A stretch of DNA of 64,000 bases from JBNPEO01 sp050490315 (GCF_050490315.1 NZ_JBNPEO010000007.1:62001-126000); one strand, 5' to 3'. Positions 25,415 through 35,214 are shown, numbered from the stretch's first letter. Program-made: numbers and translations. The notes: generated from the sequence alone by a model not told the origin.

Positions 25415-25487
25415 GTTGTTCTTAGTACGGCGCGTGTACTGGAACGTCAGGTTGCTCTTGACTTGCTGGTCTGCCGGTACAGTCCGG

Positions 25488-26450
25488 CTAGTGGGAGACT
25501 ATTGCTGAACCAATAAAGGGATCCACAGCGAGTGCAATAAACAGCAAGGTCAAGTAACTAATGGAACCGTGGAAGACCTTCATAGCCTTCTTGTTCTCGA
25601 TATCTTCACGCTGTGCACGGGCGTAGAGCGCATGCGACTCGTACAAGAACCAGGCGCCGGCACCAAGCGCCACGATCGTGTAAACCCAACCCGCCCCACC
25701 TACCGGGATCATCAAGAGCGAGCAAGCCACCATGGCCCACGCGTAGAGAACCACCTGAACGGACACAACCTTTGCCCCGGCAATGGCGCCCAGCATGGGA
25801 ACCTGAGCGTTGCGGTAGTCCTCGCCGTAACGCATGGACAGCGGCCAGTAGTGCGGCGGGGTCCAGAGAAAAATCACCATAAACAGTACGAAGGCGGGCC
25901 ATTCCACGGTGTTGGTGACGGCAGCCCAAGCGATCAAAACTGGGAAACAACCCGCGGCGCCGCCCCACACAATGTTTTGGGCTGTGCGGCGCTTAAGAAT
26001 CAGCGTGTAGATGACTACGTAGAAGAAGATAGCTGCTACGCCCAGAAGCGCGGCGAGCGGGTTGGCCCCGAACCAGAGGATGGCGATAGCTGCTATGCCC
26101 AGCGCCCAAGAGAAAATGAGGGCCTCGCGAGGCGTGACTTCGCCGGTGACCAACGGCCGGTTTTCTGTGCGGTGCATCAACTTGTCAATGTCGCGGTCAA
26201 TGTAGCAATTGAATGCTCCGGCGCTGCCAGCAGCAAATGCCCCACCAACAAGGGTTGCCAAAATGAGCCCAATCGAGGGGAAGCCTCGCTGTGCATAAAT
26301 CATGGTCGGCAAGGTACTAACCAGCAGTAACTCAATAACCCGGGGCTTGGTGAGCGCAAAATACGCGCGGACCTTTCGTCCCACAGACATTCCAGCAGAG
26401 ACAGGGGCGACGCCGGCAGGCGTCTTAGTGGCACTCACTGTGGTTCTCAC
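25488..26450 (-). CDS. ctaB: Protoheme IX farnesyltransferase CtaB
   Basis: Attaches a farnesyl chain to heme B to give heme O, the substrate of CtaA. The 320-residue UbiA-family membrane protein has the metal-binding aspartate motif NCYIDRDIDKLMHRTENRPL, the second conserved loop YTLILKRRTAQNIVWGG and a third loop WSLSMRYGEDYRNAQVPML, with about eight or nine transmembrane helices. Two in-frame GTG starts are possible (26450 and 26438); I report the longer. It is divergent from tkt across a long gap. Confidence 0.94.
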   Translation of the reverse strand: MRTTVSATKTPAGVAPVSAGMSVGRKVRAYFALTKPRVIELLLVSTLPTMIYAQRGFPSIGLILATLVGGAFAAGSAGAFNCYIDRDIDKLMHRTENRPLVTGEVTPREALIFSWALGIAAIAILWFGANPLAALLGVAAIFFYVVIYTLILKRRTAQNIVWGGAAGCFPVLIAWAAVTNTVEWPAFVLFMVIFLWTPPHYWPLSMRYGEDYRNAQVPMLGAIAGAKVVSVQVVLYAWAMVACSLLMIPVGGAGWVYTIVALGAGAWFLYESHALYARAQREDIENKKAMKVFHGSISYLTLLFIALAVDPFIGSAIVSH

Positions 26451-26870
26451 TCAGTTCTATGTCAAGAGGTTGGCGGCGCAGACCGCAGCCTTAAATATCA
26501 TACCGCGCGCACTCTTGGGGGAAAGATTTCAAAACCTCACAGTCCCTGTTTGAAAGTGGTGAGATCTTTGGAATATCGCCGATAGTGAACGTTTCACCAG
26601 CACTTTTTACTTCATACTGGCGAATTTTCGTCCAACTGCTGGAATACACGATGTGCGCTTCTAATGTGTAGGGCTAAGCTGAATTGCAGAACAGCAGGCG
26701 GCATCCTATTCGACTCGCGAGTTGAAGGTTCTGGTGCCCGCCCTGGTCAACGATCAACGATTCAATGGTGAACGGCTGTCACGCGCCCAAAGCGGGACGC
26801 AGTGCCGAGTTCATACCTCGGTGTAGCGAGAATGTGGCAGTCCGTCAGCACAGAGAGGGGCTCGGTTTAC
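26451..26870. promoter_or_regulatory. 420-base divergent region between ctaB and tkt
   Basis: The largest non-coding stretch in the window. On the plus strand TAAGCT at 26675-26680 is a plausible -10, which would give tkt a leader of about 185 bases. On the minus strand TTGACA at 26460-26465 resembles a -35, but no good -10 follows at normal distance before the ctaB start. I see no riboswitch, no tRNA, no strong hairpin and no convincing small ORF. Confidence 0.35.
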
Positions 26871-28997
26871 GTGCCACACATGCAAGAGCAGGAATTGAAC
26901 TGGACAGATCTGGACCAGCGCGCGGTTGACACCGTTCGCGTTCTGGCCGCGGACGCGGTTGAAAAGGTTGGCAACGGCCACCCAGGTACCGCAATGAGCT
27001 TGGCCCCGGCCGCTTACCTGCTGTTCCAGAAGTTCATGCGCCACGATCCTAAGAACCCGGATTGGTTGGGCCGTGACCGCTTTATCCTCTCCCCCGGTCA
27101 CACGTCACTGACGCTCTACATTCAGCTTTTCCTCTCCGGATACGGTTTGGAGCTCAAGGACCTTGAAGCACTGCGTACTTGGGGCTCATTGACCCCCGGA
27201 CACCCCGAATACAAGCACACTGCAGGTGTAGAGATCACCACCGGTCCCTTGGGCCAAGGCTTGGCTTCCTCGGTTGGGTTCGCATACTCGCAGCGCCGTA
27301 TGCGCGGCCTCTACGACGCAGACGCAGCTGAAGGAACCAGCCCCTTTGATCACACCATCTGGGTTATCGCCTCTGACGGAGACCTTCAGGAAGGCGTCAC
27401 CTCTGAAGCCTCCTCGCTCGCTGGTCACCAGCAATTGGGCAACCTCGTAGTGATCTACGACGAGAACCACATCTCGATCGAAGACGACACTGACATTGCC
27501 TTCACCGAAGACGTACTCAAGCGCTACGAAGCCTACGGCTGGCACACTCAGCGCGTGGACTGGACCCGCACCGGAGAGTACGTCGAAGACGTTCAGGAAT
27601 TGCACGCCGCTCTCGCCGCAGCAAAGGCTGAGACCACTAAGCCGTCCATCATCTCCCTGCGCACCATCATCGGCTGGCCTGCACCGAAGAAGCAGAACAC
27701 CGGCAAGATTCACGGTTCGGCACTTGGTGCTGACGAAGTAGCCGGGCTGAAGAAGGTTCTTGGCTTTGACCCGGAAAAGTCCTTCGAGGTTGACCCGGCA
27801 GTCCTGGACCACACCCGTCAGGCAATCGCCCGCGGTGCGGAACAGCACGCCGAATGGGACAAGTCCTTCGAAGCATGGAAGAGCTCCAACCCTGAAGGTG
27901 CCGCACTGCTTGAGCGCACCAAGGCCCACGAGCTCCCTGCCGAACTCGATGCCGCTTTGCCGGTCTTCGAAGCTGGCAAGGAAGTTTCCACTCGTGCCGC
28001 GTCCGGTAAGGTCCTGAACGCCATCGGCCCGGTACTCCCCGAGCTTTGGGGCGGTTCCGCTGACCTTGCAGAGTCCAACAACACCACCATTGAAGGATCA
28101 GCCTCCTTCATTCCGGTGTCCCGTCAGACGGATGCATGGTCCGGTAACCCGTACGGCCGTGTGCTGCACTTTGGTATTCGCGAGCACGCAGCAGCTTCCA
28201 TCGTCAACGGCATCAGCTTGCACGGTGACACTCGCGCGTTCTCTGGCACCTTCTTGATCTTCTCTGACTACCAGCGCCCGGCTATCCGCCTCGGCGCGTT
28301 GATGGGGATCGGATCCCTGTACGTATGGACCCACGACTCCATCGGTTTGGGTGAAGACGGACCCACACACCAGCCGGTAGAACAGTTGGCGTCGCTGCGC
28401 GCAATCCCAGGTCTCGACGTCGTCCGTCCGGGTGATGCCAACGAGGTTTCGGTAGCGTGGAAGACCATGCTGGAGAACCACTCCAACCCTGCTGGCATCG
28501 TCTTGACGCGTCAGAACATCCCCACGTATGCACGTGGTGAAGGTGTTGCCGACGGCGAGACCTTCGGGTCCGCAGCCGGAACCGCAAAGGGAGCTTACGT
28601 TCTTGCCGAGGCAACTCGCGACGGCGCGAACGTCACCCCTGACGTCATCCTTTTGGGTACCGGTTCTGAAGTGCAGCTTGCCGTACAGGCTCGCGAAGCA
28701 TTGGCTTCTGAAGGTATTGCAGCCCGTGTTGTTTCAGTTCCGTGTGTTGAGTGGTTCCAGAAGCAGGACGAGGCTTACCGCGAGTCGGTATTGCCCGCAG
28801 CAGTGCGTGCCCGCGTCTCGGTAGAGGCCGGACTGGCATTGGGCTGGAAGGAATTTGTAGGCGACGCTGGACGTTCCATTTCTCTGGAGCACTTCGGTGC
28901 TTCGGCGGACTACAAGCGACTCTTCCAAGAGTTTGGTATCACGGCTGAAGCCGTTGCTGCCGCCGCTAAAGACTCCATCGCCGCAGCCAACGCGTAA
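26871..28997 (+). CDS. tkt: Transketolase
   Basis: Thiamine-diphosphate enzyme that moves two-carbon units between sugar phosphates in the pentose phosphate pathway. The 708-residue protein has the N-terminal GNGHPGTAMSLAP segment, the ThDP-binding region SDGDLQEGVTSEASSLAGHQQLGNLVVIYDEN, a pyrimidine domain with GIREHAAASIVNGISLHG, and the substrate histidine in HDSIGLGEDGPTHQPVEQLASLR. I chose GTG at 26871 because AGAGGGG lies about ten bases upstream; an ATG three codons later (MQEQELNW) and a longer open frame from 26802 also exist. First gene of tkt-tal-pgi-zwf-opcA-pgl. Confidence 0.95.
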   Translation: MPHMQEQELNWTDLDQRAVDTVRVLAADAVEKVGNGHPGTAMSLAPAAYLLFQKFMRHDPKNPDWLGRDRFILSPGHTSLTLYIQLFLSGYGLELKDLEALRTWGSLTPGHPEYKHTAGVEITTGPLGQGLASSVGFAYSQRRMRGLYDADAAEGTSPFDHTIWVIASDGDLQEGVTSEASSLAGHQQLGNLVVIYDENHISIEDDTDIAFTEDVLKRYEAYGWHTQRVDWTRTGEYVEDVQELHAALAAAKAETTKPSIISLRTIIGWPAPKKQNTGKIHGSALGADEVAGLKKVLGFDPEKSFEVDPAVLDHTRQAIARGAEQHAEWDKSFEAWKSSNPEGAALLERTKAHELPAELDAALPVFEAGKEVSTRAASGKVLNAIGPVLPELWGGSADLAESNNTTIEGSASFIPVSRQTDAWSGNPYGRVLHFGIREHAAASIVNGISLHGDTRAFSGTFLIFSDYQRPAIRLGALMGIGSLYVWTHDSIGLGEDGPTHQPVEQLASLRAIPGLDVVRPGDANEVSVAWKTMLENHSNPAGIVLTRQNIPTYARGEGVADGETFGSAAGTAKGAYVLAEATRDGANVTPDVILLGTGSEVQLAVQAREALASEGIAARVVSVPCVEWFQKQDEAYRESVLPAAVRARVSVEAGLALGWKEFVGDAGRSISLEHFGASADYKRLFQEFGITAEAVAAAAKDSIAAANA

Positions 28998-29034
28998 TTC
29001 GCCACGAGATTTACAGCAGATAAAGAGGAGAAAA

Positions 29035-30153
29035 ATGACTAGCACTCCAACCCAGCAGCTTTCTGACGCCGGGGTTTCAATTTGGCTCGACGACCTTTCC
29101 CGCCAGCGCCTGACCTCCGGCAGCTTGAAGAAACTCATCGAGGAAAAGAACGTCGTTGGTGTGACCACCAACCCGAGCATTTTCCAGGCTGCCATCAGCA
29201 AGGGCGAAGACTACGCAACTCAGATCACTGAGCTTGCCAAGGCTGGCGCCGACGTCGAGAAGGCGATTTTCGAAATTACGACGGCGGATGTCGCCGAGGC
29301 TTGTGAGCTCTTCGCCCCGATCTACTCGGCTACCGACGGTGTTGACGGCCGCGTGTCCATCGAAGTTGATCCGCGCAAGGCGTGGGACACCGCTGGCACC
29401 ATCAAGGAAGCCAAGGAATTGTTCGAGAAGGTTGGTCAGGAAAACGTCCTGATCAAGATTCCGGCAACCCTCGAAGGCCTCGAAGCCATCACGGCTACTT
29501 TGGCGGAGGGCATCAGCGTGAACGTGACATTGATCTTCTCGCTCGAACGCTACCGTGCAGTTATCAACGCTTTCCAGCTTGGTTTGGAGCAGGCAAAGGA
29601 AAACGGTAAGGACCTGAGCAAAATTCACTCGGTCGCTTCGTTCTTTGTTTCTCGCGTTGACACCGAGATCGACAAGCGTCTCGATGCACTGGGCACCCCT
29701 GCAGCACTTGCTCTCAAGGGCAAGGCCGGCGTTGCTAATGCTCGCTTGGCTTACCAGGTTTACCAGGAGCTCTTCGCAACCGAGCGTTGGAGCGTTTTGG
29801 CCAACGCTGGCGCACGCGAACAGCGTCCGCTGTGGGCATCCACCGGTGTGAAGGATCCGGCTTACCCGGACACCTTGTACGTCACGGAACTTGTTGCAGC
29901 AGGTGTTGTAAACACCATGCCGGAAAAGACCTTGGACGCTACTTTTGATCACGCAGCCGTCACTGGCGACACGATCACTCGCGGCTACGACGACGCCAAC
30001 GCTACGTTGAATGCTCTTGAAGAGTTGGGCATTTCTTACAACGAGGTTGTGGCTTTGCTAGAGACCGAGGGCTTGGACAAGTTTGTGGCCAGCTGGAAGG
30101 AACTGCTGGCCGACGTTGATTCGGTCCTAGCAGACGCACGGAAGGACGCTTAA
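29035..30153 (+). CDS. tal: Transaldolase
   Basis: Transfers a dihydroxyacetone unit between sugar phosphates. The 372-residue protein belongs to the longer actinobacterial/cyanobacterial type: GVSIWLDDLSRQRL at the N-terminus, GVTTNPSIFQAAI, the Schiff-base lysine in NVLIKIPATLEGLEAI, and ASFFVSRVDTEIDKRLD. The start is fixed by AGAGGAG five bases before the ATG at 29035; the longer open frame overlaps tkt and is not used. pgi follows after five bases. Confidence 0.95.
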   Translation: MTSTPTQQLSDAGVSIWLDDLSRQRLTSGSLKKLIEEKNVVGVTTNPSIFQAAISKGEDYATQITELAKAGADVEKAIFEITTADVAEACELFAPIYSATDGVDGRVSIEVDPRKAWDTAGTIKEAKELFEKVGQENVLIKIPATLEGLEAITATLAEGISVNVTLIFSLERYRAVINAFQLGLEQAKENGKDLSKIHSVASFFVSRVDTEIDKRLDALGTPAALALKGKAGVANARLAYQVYQELFATERWSVLANAGAREQRPLWASTGVKDPAYPDTLYVTELVAAGVVNTMPEKTLDATFDHAAVTGDTITRGYDDANATLNALEELGISYNEVVALLETEGLDKFVASWKELLADVDSVLADARKDA

Positions 30154-30158
30154 GCATC

Positions 30159-31775
30159 ATGAGCACAATCAGCTACGACGCCGCCGGCGCCGCTCTCGAC
30201 GCGAAGAACCAACACGTACCAACCTTGGTTCAGGAAAAGATCGCAAGCAAGATTTTTGCTAAGGACGCCACCCTGTGGGGTCAAGATGCAGAATCAGAAT
30301 CCGCCAAGCGACTGGGGTGGGTTGAAGCGCCTACCATTTCGGCCGCGCTGGTTCCCGAGATTTTGGCATTGCGCAGCGAGTTCGCTGCCGAGGGCGTCAA
30401 CCATTTCGTGTTGTGCGGAATGGGTGGTTCGTCTTTGGCGCCCGAGGTAATGACGGCAACGGCCGGCGTCGCGCTGACTGTTCTTGATAGCACTGACCCG
30501 GAACAGGTCCAGGCGGCTATCCGCGACCGGCTTCAGAGCACCGCAATCGTGGTCTCATCGAAGTCTGGTTCAACGCTAGAAACCGATTCTCAGCGCAGGA
30601 TTTTTGAGCAGGAATTCACCAAGGCTGGCATTGACGCGAAGTCTCGCGTTGTCGTGGTCACCGATCCCGGGTCTCCACTCGATGAGACTTCGCGGGCGGC
30701 TGGGTACCGTAAGGTATTCAACGCCGATCCCAACGTGGGTGGCCGATACTCGGCCCTGACCGCTTTTGGTCTGGTTCCCTCGGGCCTTGCTGGCGTTGAT
30801 ATCCAAGCGTTCCTTGACGAGGCAGAAGAAGCCGCGCAAGCTTTGCGGCAAGACTCTGCTGACAACGTTGGTTTGGCATTGGGTGCGGCTCTGGGTGGCA
30901 CAAGCCCACTGCGCGACAAGATCGTGATCGTTGACAACGGTTCTGGAATTGTGGGCTTTGCCGATTGGGCAGAACAGTTGATTGCAGAATCAACCGGTAA
31001 GAGCGGCACAGGTCTGTTGCCTGTTGTTGCCGACGCATCCTCACCCGAACTGACATCTGGTGCAGGGGACGTTCTGGTAGCTCACTTGGTGGCTTCCGAC
31101 TCTGAGCTCACGCTGACCGGTAACGAAGTCGCCATCGCTGGCGGCCTTCCTACCCAGATGATGGTGTGGGAATTCGCTACTGCTGTTGCTGGCCGGCTTT
31201 TGGGGATCAACCCCTTTGACCAGCCAGATGTCGAAGCAGCGAAGGCTGCAGCCCGCGGTTTGCTTGATGCACAGCCTGAGCCAGTTGCCGCTAACTTTGT
31301 GGATGGGGCCATTGAGGTTCGTGGAGGTGACTGGTTGGGTGAGTCCAGCACGGTTGCCCAAGCACTTGAAGCTACCTTAGGCCAGCTCGATGCCAATGGT
31401 TACTTGAGCGTCCAGGCCTACCTTGACCGAATTGCCTACCCGCAGCTGTCCGAGGTGCGCAATACGCTCGCAGCCACCACCGGACGTCCTGTGACGTTTG
31501 GCTGGGGCCCGCGTTTCTTGCACTCCACAGGTCAGTTCCACAAGGGTGGTCCCGCGATCGGTGTCTTTGTTCAAATCACAGCAGAGTCAACTGAGGACCT
31601 AGCTATTCCGGAGCGTCCGTTCACCTTTGGAGAGCTGATCTCCGCACAGGCTGCTGGCGATGCACAGGTTCTGGCCGACCACGGCCGCCCCGTGCTGCGT
31701 TTGCACTTGCGTGACCGTGCCGCCGGTGTACAGCAATTGCTGGACATCGTTGCAGCACTGGATTCATCTAAGTAA
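30159..31775 (+). CDS. pgi: Glucose-6-phosphate isomerase
   Basis: Interconverts glucose 6-phosphate and fructose 6-phosphate. The 538-residue protein has sugar-isomerase domains with CGMGGSSLAPEVM, SKSGSTLETDSQRRIFEQEF and the signature VGGRYSALTAFGLVPSGLAG. It is closer to the isomerase half of bifunctional transaldolase/isomerase proteins than to classical Pgi by my reading of these motifs, which fits its location five bases after tal. M. tuberculosis lacks pgi at this position. Followed by a hairpin before zwf. Confidence 0.9.
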   Translation: MSTISYDAAGAALDAKNQHVPTLVQEKIASKIFAKDATLWGQDAESESAKRLGWVEAPTISAALVPEILALRSEFAAEGVNHFVLCGMGGSSLAPEVMTATAGVALTVLDSTDPEQVQAAIRDRLQSTAIVVSSKSGSTLETDSQRRIFEQEFTKAGIDAKSRVVVVTDPGSPLDETSRAAGYRKVFNADPNVGGRYSALTAFGLVPSGLAGVDIQAFLDEAEEAAQALRQDSADNVGLALGAALGGTSPLRDKIVIVDNGSGIVGFADWAEQLIAESTGKSGTGLLPVVADASSPELTSGAGDVLVAHLVASDSELTLTGNEVAIAGGLPTQMMVWEFATAVAGRLLGINPFDQPDVEAAKAAARGLLDAQPEPVAANFVDGAIEVRGGDWLGESSTVAQALEATLGQLDANGYLSVQAYLDRIAYPQLSEVRNTLAATTGRPVTFGWGPRFLHSTGQFHKGGPAIGVFVQITAESTEDLAIPERPFTFGELISAQAAGDAQVLADHGRPVLRLHLRDRAAGVQQLLDIVAALDSSK

Positions 31776-31780
31776 TTTCT

Positions 31781-31807
31781 AGGGGCCGTCCCGGTGGGGC
31801 GGCCCCT
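31781..31807 (+). terminator. Hairpin between pgi and zwf
   Basis: GC-rich inverted repeat (eight perfect pairs at the base, extending with a G-T pair to a three-base loop). It has no T-run behind it, so it may act as a partial terminator or an mRNA stability element that sets the zwf to pgi ratio. Confidence 0.5.
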
Positions 31808-31836
31808 CCCCTAATTAGTAAGGCTCCCAACACGTT

Positions 31837-33399
31837 ATGCCACTCTCGGAGAACGGCAAGTGGTTCGGGGGTTCAGCGGCACGCAATCCATTGCGCGATC
31901 CGCGGGACCGTCGTCTCAACCGCATTGCCGGACCATCGTCCCTCGTCCTTTTCGGCGTTACCGGTGACCTAGCTCGTAAGAAGCTAATGCCGGCTGTTTA
32001 TGATCTTGCCAATCGTGGTTTGTTGCCGCCCAGCTTTGCGTTGGTTGGTTTTGCGCGCAGGCAGTGGGAGAACGAGGATTTTGCCGCCGAAGTTAAAGAA
32101 TCGGTGATGGCGCACTCGCGCACACCCTTTGACGAAACGGTGTGGGCACAGTTGTCTGAAGGTATTCGTTTTGTCCAGGGGGAATTCGATGACGACGAGG
32201 CTTTTGAACGCCTCAAGGACACCATCGCAGAACTCGACGAACAGCGCGGTACTCGCGGTAACCATGCGTTCTATCTCTCCATCCCGCCCAAGGCTTTTGA
32301 ACTCGTGTGCAAGCAGTTGTCTGCACATGGTCTGGCCGCTGCAGAAGACGGCAAATGGCGCCGCGTTGTGATCGAGAAGCCTTTTGGCCACGATCTTGTA
32401 TCTGCCCGGGCTTTGAACGACATTGTTGAGTCAGTGTTCCCGCCGGACTCGGTGTTCCGCATTGACCACTACTTGGGCAAGGAAACCGTTCAGAACATCC
32501 TCGCCTTGCGTTTTGCCAACCAGCTTTTTGAGCCGTTGTGGAACGCAAACTACGTTGATCACGTCCAAATCACCATGGCCGAAGACATTGGCACCGGTGG
32601 CCGGGCCGGATATTACGACGGCGTGGGTGCTGCCCGTGACGTCATTCAGAACCACTTGCTACAGCTTTTGGCCCTGACAGCCATGGAAGAACCCATCTCC
32701 TTTAACGCCGAAGACCTTCGCGCTGAAAAGGAAAAGGTACTCGCAGCTGTTAAGTTGCCTGAGGACTTGTCTCAGCACTCCGCACGCGGCCAGTTCGCCG
32801 GTGGCTTGCAGGGTGGGGAAGAAGTGCTTGGTTACCTTCAAGAAGAGGGTATCCCTGCTGACTCCACAACTGAGACCTTCGCTGCTATCCGTTTGGATAT
32901 CAACACTCGCCGTTGGAACGGTGTGCCCTTCTACTTGCGTGCCGGCAAGCGTTTGGGCCGCCGCGTGACAGAAATCGCCGTTGTCTTTAAGCGTGCGCCT
33001 AACCTGCTGTTCCGTGACCACGGTGAAGACGATTTCGGTCAGAATGCCGTAGTGATTCGTGTGCAGCCTGACGAAGGTGCCACGATTCGTTTCGGTTCCA
33101 AGGTGCCGGGTACTCAGATGGAAGTCCGCGATGTCACCATGGACTTCGGCTACGGGCACTCCTTTACCGAATCCAGCCCGGAAGCTTACGAACGTCTGAT
33201 TCTGGACGTTCTTTTGGGAGAGCCGCCGCTGTTCCCGCGTCACCAAGAAGTGGAATTGTCCTGGAAGATTTTGGACCCGTTTGAGGACTACTGGGCCAGC
33301 TTGGGTATTCAGCCTGAGCCTTACGCACCCGGCAGCTGGGGACCTGCCTCTGCTGATGAATTGTTGGCTCGCGATGGACGGAGCTGGAGAAGGCCATGA
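31837..33399 (+). CDS. zwf: Glucose-6-phosphate dehydrogenase
   Basis: First step of the oxidative pentose phosphate pathway, making NADPH. The 520-residue protein has the nucleotide motif FGVTGDLARKKLMPAVYDLANRG, VIEKPFGHDLVSA, and the active-site signature RIDHYLGKETVQN. ATG at 31837 is preceded by AAGG; the N-terminal 25 residues are a basic extension before the Rossmann fold. It overlaps opcA by four bases (ATGA). Confidence 0.95.
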   Translation: MPLSENGKWFGGSAARNPLRDPRDRRLNRIAGPSSLVLFGVTGDLARKKLMPAVYDLANRGLLPPSFALVGFARRQWENEDFAAEVKESVMAHSRTPFDETVWAQLSEGIRFVQGEFDDDEAFERLKDTIAELDEQRGTRGNHAFYLSIPPKAFELVCKQLSAHGLAAAEDGKWRRVVIEKPFGHDLVSARALNDIVESVFPPDSVFRIDHYLGKETVQNILALRFANQLFEPLWNANYVDHVQITMAEDIGTGGRAGYYDGVGAARDVIQNHLLQLLALTAMEEPISFNAEDLRAEKEKVLAAVKLPEDLSQHSARGQFAGGLQGGEEVLGYLQEEGIPADSTTETFAAIRLDINTRRWNGVPFYLRAGKRLGRRVTEIAVVFKRAPNLLFRDHGEDDFGQNAVVIRVQPDEGATIRFGSKVPGTQMEVRDVTMDFGYGHSFTESSPEAYERLILDVLLGEPPLFPRHQEVELSWKILDPFEDYWASLGIQPEPYAPGSWGPASADELLARDGRSWRRP

Positions 33400-34337
33400 T
33401 TGTAGATCTACCAAATACCACCACATCAAAAATCTCAAAGAAAATCATGTCCTTGCGCGAGCAAGGCGGCGTGATCGCTTTGGGTCGAGTAATGACCCTT
33501 GTGGTCATTACAAAGTCTGGGCTTGAAGAAGAAGCCATTGAAGCCGCCAACGACGCGAGCCGGGAACACCCTTGCCGCATCATTGTGATGGCTGACGCTG
33601 GTGCTGAAGCCGAGGACCGTCTTGATGCTCAGATCCGGGTTGGCGGTGACGCTGGTGCCTCTGAGGTGATTGTGTTGCGCGGCTACGGACGTCTGTCCCG
33701 CGAAAGCGAGTCTTTGGTTGCGGCCCTGTTACTGCCCGACGCACCGATTGTGGCCTGGTGGCCGCACGGAGCTCCGAAGAACGCAGGTGCAACGTCCATT
33801 GGGCGTATTGCCCATCGCCGCATAACCGACTCGGCCAATGAGCCCGAGCCGTTAGCAGCTTTGAGCAACATTTCTGAGACCTACCGTGCAGGTGACACAG
33901 ACCTTGCCTGGACTCGTCTAACCAACTGGCGCATTCAGCTTGCAGCGGTTCTGGATCAAGTTGAAGAATCGCCCATCACTGCGATTACCGTTGAGGGTGC
34001 AAGCGATTCGCCCAGCACATTGTTGTTGGCTGCATGGTTGACGCTTGCGCTGAATGCACCGGTCACGATTGTGGCTGATCCTGCTGGTACAGGAATTCGG
34101 CGTGTACGTTTGAGTCGACCTGCCGGTGACGTACAGTTGTTCCGACCGGGTCTCAACGTTGCAGAACTGAGCCAGCCGGGCCAAGCCGTTCAGCGTATTT
34201 CGCTGCCGCGCCGAAGCCTGCGTGACTGTTTGGCAGAAGAACTGCGACGCCTGGACCCGGATGAAGTGTTCGGTGAGGTGATCACTTTGGGATTGCCACG
34301 GACTAACCAGAGGAGTGTCAAACCGAGTGAGCGTTGA
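33396..34337 (+). CDS. opcA: Glucose-6-phosphate dehydrogenase assembly protein OpcA
   Basis: Partner protein needed for full G6PDH activity in Actinobacteria and cyanobacteria. The 313-residue protein shows MIVDLPNTTTSKISKKIM at the start (the TT-S-I region being typical), LLPDAPIVAWWPHGAPKNA, TDLAWTRLTNWRIQLAAVLDQ, and a C-terminal LRRLDPDEVFGEVITLGL. Overlaps zwf at its start and pgl at its end. Confidence 0.93.
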   Translation: MIVDLPNTTTSKISKKIMSLREQGGVIALGRVMTLVVITKSGLEEEAIEAANDASREHPCRIIVMADAGAEAEDRLDAQIRVGGDAGASEVIVLRGYGRLSRESESLVAALLLPDAPIVAWWPHGAPKNAGATSIGRIAHRRITDSANEPEPLAALSNISETYRAGDTDLAWTRLTNWRIQLAAVLDQVEESPITAITVEGASDSPSTLLLAAWLTLALNAPVTIVADPAGTGIRRVRLSRPAGDVQLFRPGLNVAELSQPGQAVQRISLPRRSLRDCLAEELRRLDPDEVFGEVITLGLPRTNQRSVKPSER

Positions 34338-35145
34338 GCCAAGAGTAAGTATTCATCCAAATTCCACAGTGCTGATGGCAGCAATCGCTGCACGTCTGAT
34401 CACTAAACTGGTTGATGTCCAGGACAAATACGGTGAAGCTACTGTTGTCCTCACTGGTGGCACCGTGGGAATCGGCACCTTGCGTGCCGTGGCTGAATCG
34501 TCGGCAAGGCCGGCTGTGGACTGGTCAAAGGTCAATTTCTGGTGGGGCGACGAGCGTTTTGTGGCAGCTGACTCAGCTGACCGTAACGCTCGCCAAGCTC
34601 GTGAGGCTTTGCTGTCTCACATCGGTGTTGATGAGGCTCGTGTATTTGAACCTGGCTCAAGTGACGACTTTGACACAGCAGATGAAGCTGCAGCCGACTA
34701 CTCAAGGCGTTTGGCCGAGGCCGCTGCTGCCGAGCATGCGCGTGACTACTCCGATGACCGTCCGGACGAGCCCGGCACGCTCCCCCGTTTTGACGTGCTG
34801 TTACTTGGTGTGGGGCCTGACGCCCACGTTGCTTCGTTGTTCCCTGAGATGGCGGGTATTCGCGAACGCGAGCGGACTGTTGTTGGGGTGGAGAATTCTC
34901 CCAAGCCCCCTGCTGGCCGTATTTCGTTGACCTTGCCGGCGATCAACAACGCACAGAACGTGTGGATGGTTGTAGCCGGTGAAGACAAGGCTGGAGCTGT
35001 TGGTTTAGCTCTTGCTGGCGCCAATCCATTCCAAGTACCAGCCGCTGGTCCCCGGGGCCATGCTCAGACTCTGTGGCTTATTGACGAAGCTGCTGCAGCT
35101 AAGGTGCCTGCTGCTCTTGTAAAAAAGGAACCATCGCACCACTAG
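34327..35145 (+). CDS. pgl: 6-phosphogluconolactonase
   Basis: Hydrolyses 6-phosphogluconolactone, the product of Zwf. The 272-residue protein is of the DevB/SOL type: VLTGGTVGIGTLRA, FWWGDERFVAADSADRNARQA, LLLGVGPDAHVASLFPEM and the closing AAKVPAALVKKEPSHH. I use GTG at 34327: AGGAG at 34311-34315 lies eleven bases upstream, whereas the earlier GTG at 34315 overlaps that ribosome site. The start is inside the end of opcA, so translation is coupled. Confidence 0.93.
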   Translation: MSVEPRVSIHPNSTVLMAAIAARLITKLVDVQDKYGEATVVLTGGTVGIGTLRAVAESSARPAVDWSKVNFWWGDERFVAADSADRNARQAREALLSHIGVDEARVFEPGSSDDFDTADEAAADYSRRLAEAAAAEHARDYSDDRPDEPGTLPRFDVLLLGVGPDAHVASLFPEMAGIRERERTVVGVENSPKPPAGRISLTLPAINNAQNVWMVVAGEDKAGAVGLALAGANPFQVPAAGPRGHAQTLWLIDEAAAAKVPAALVKKEPSHH

Positions 35146-35159
35146 AATGTTGTGAAAAT

Positions 35160-35200
35160 AAAAGGGCGGTTGCCGGATGTTATCCGGCAACCGCCCTTTT
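35160..35200. terminator. Bidirectional terminator between pgl and secG
   Basis: Inverted repeat of about 19 bp (arms 35160-35178 and 35182-35200) with T-rich sequence on both exits. It ends both the pentose phosphate operon and the minus-strand secG transcript. Confidence 0.92.
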
Positions 35201-35214
35201 AGTTTTGTCTAAAT

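Noticed and set aside
29077..29952. 291-codon open frame on the minus strand
   Set aside because: Antisense to tal, which is certain from motifs and ribosome site.
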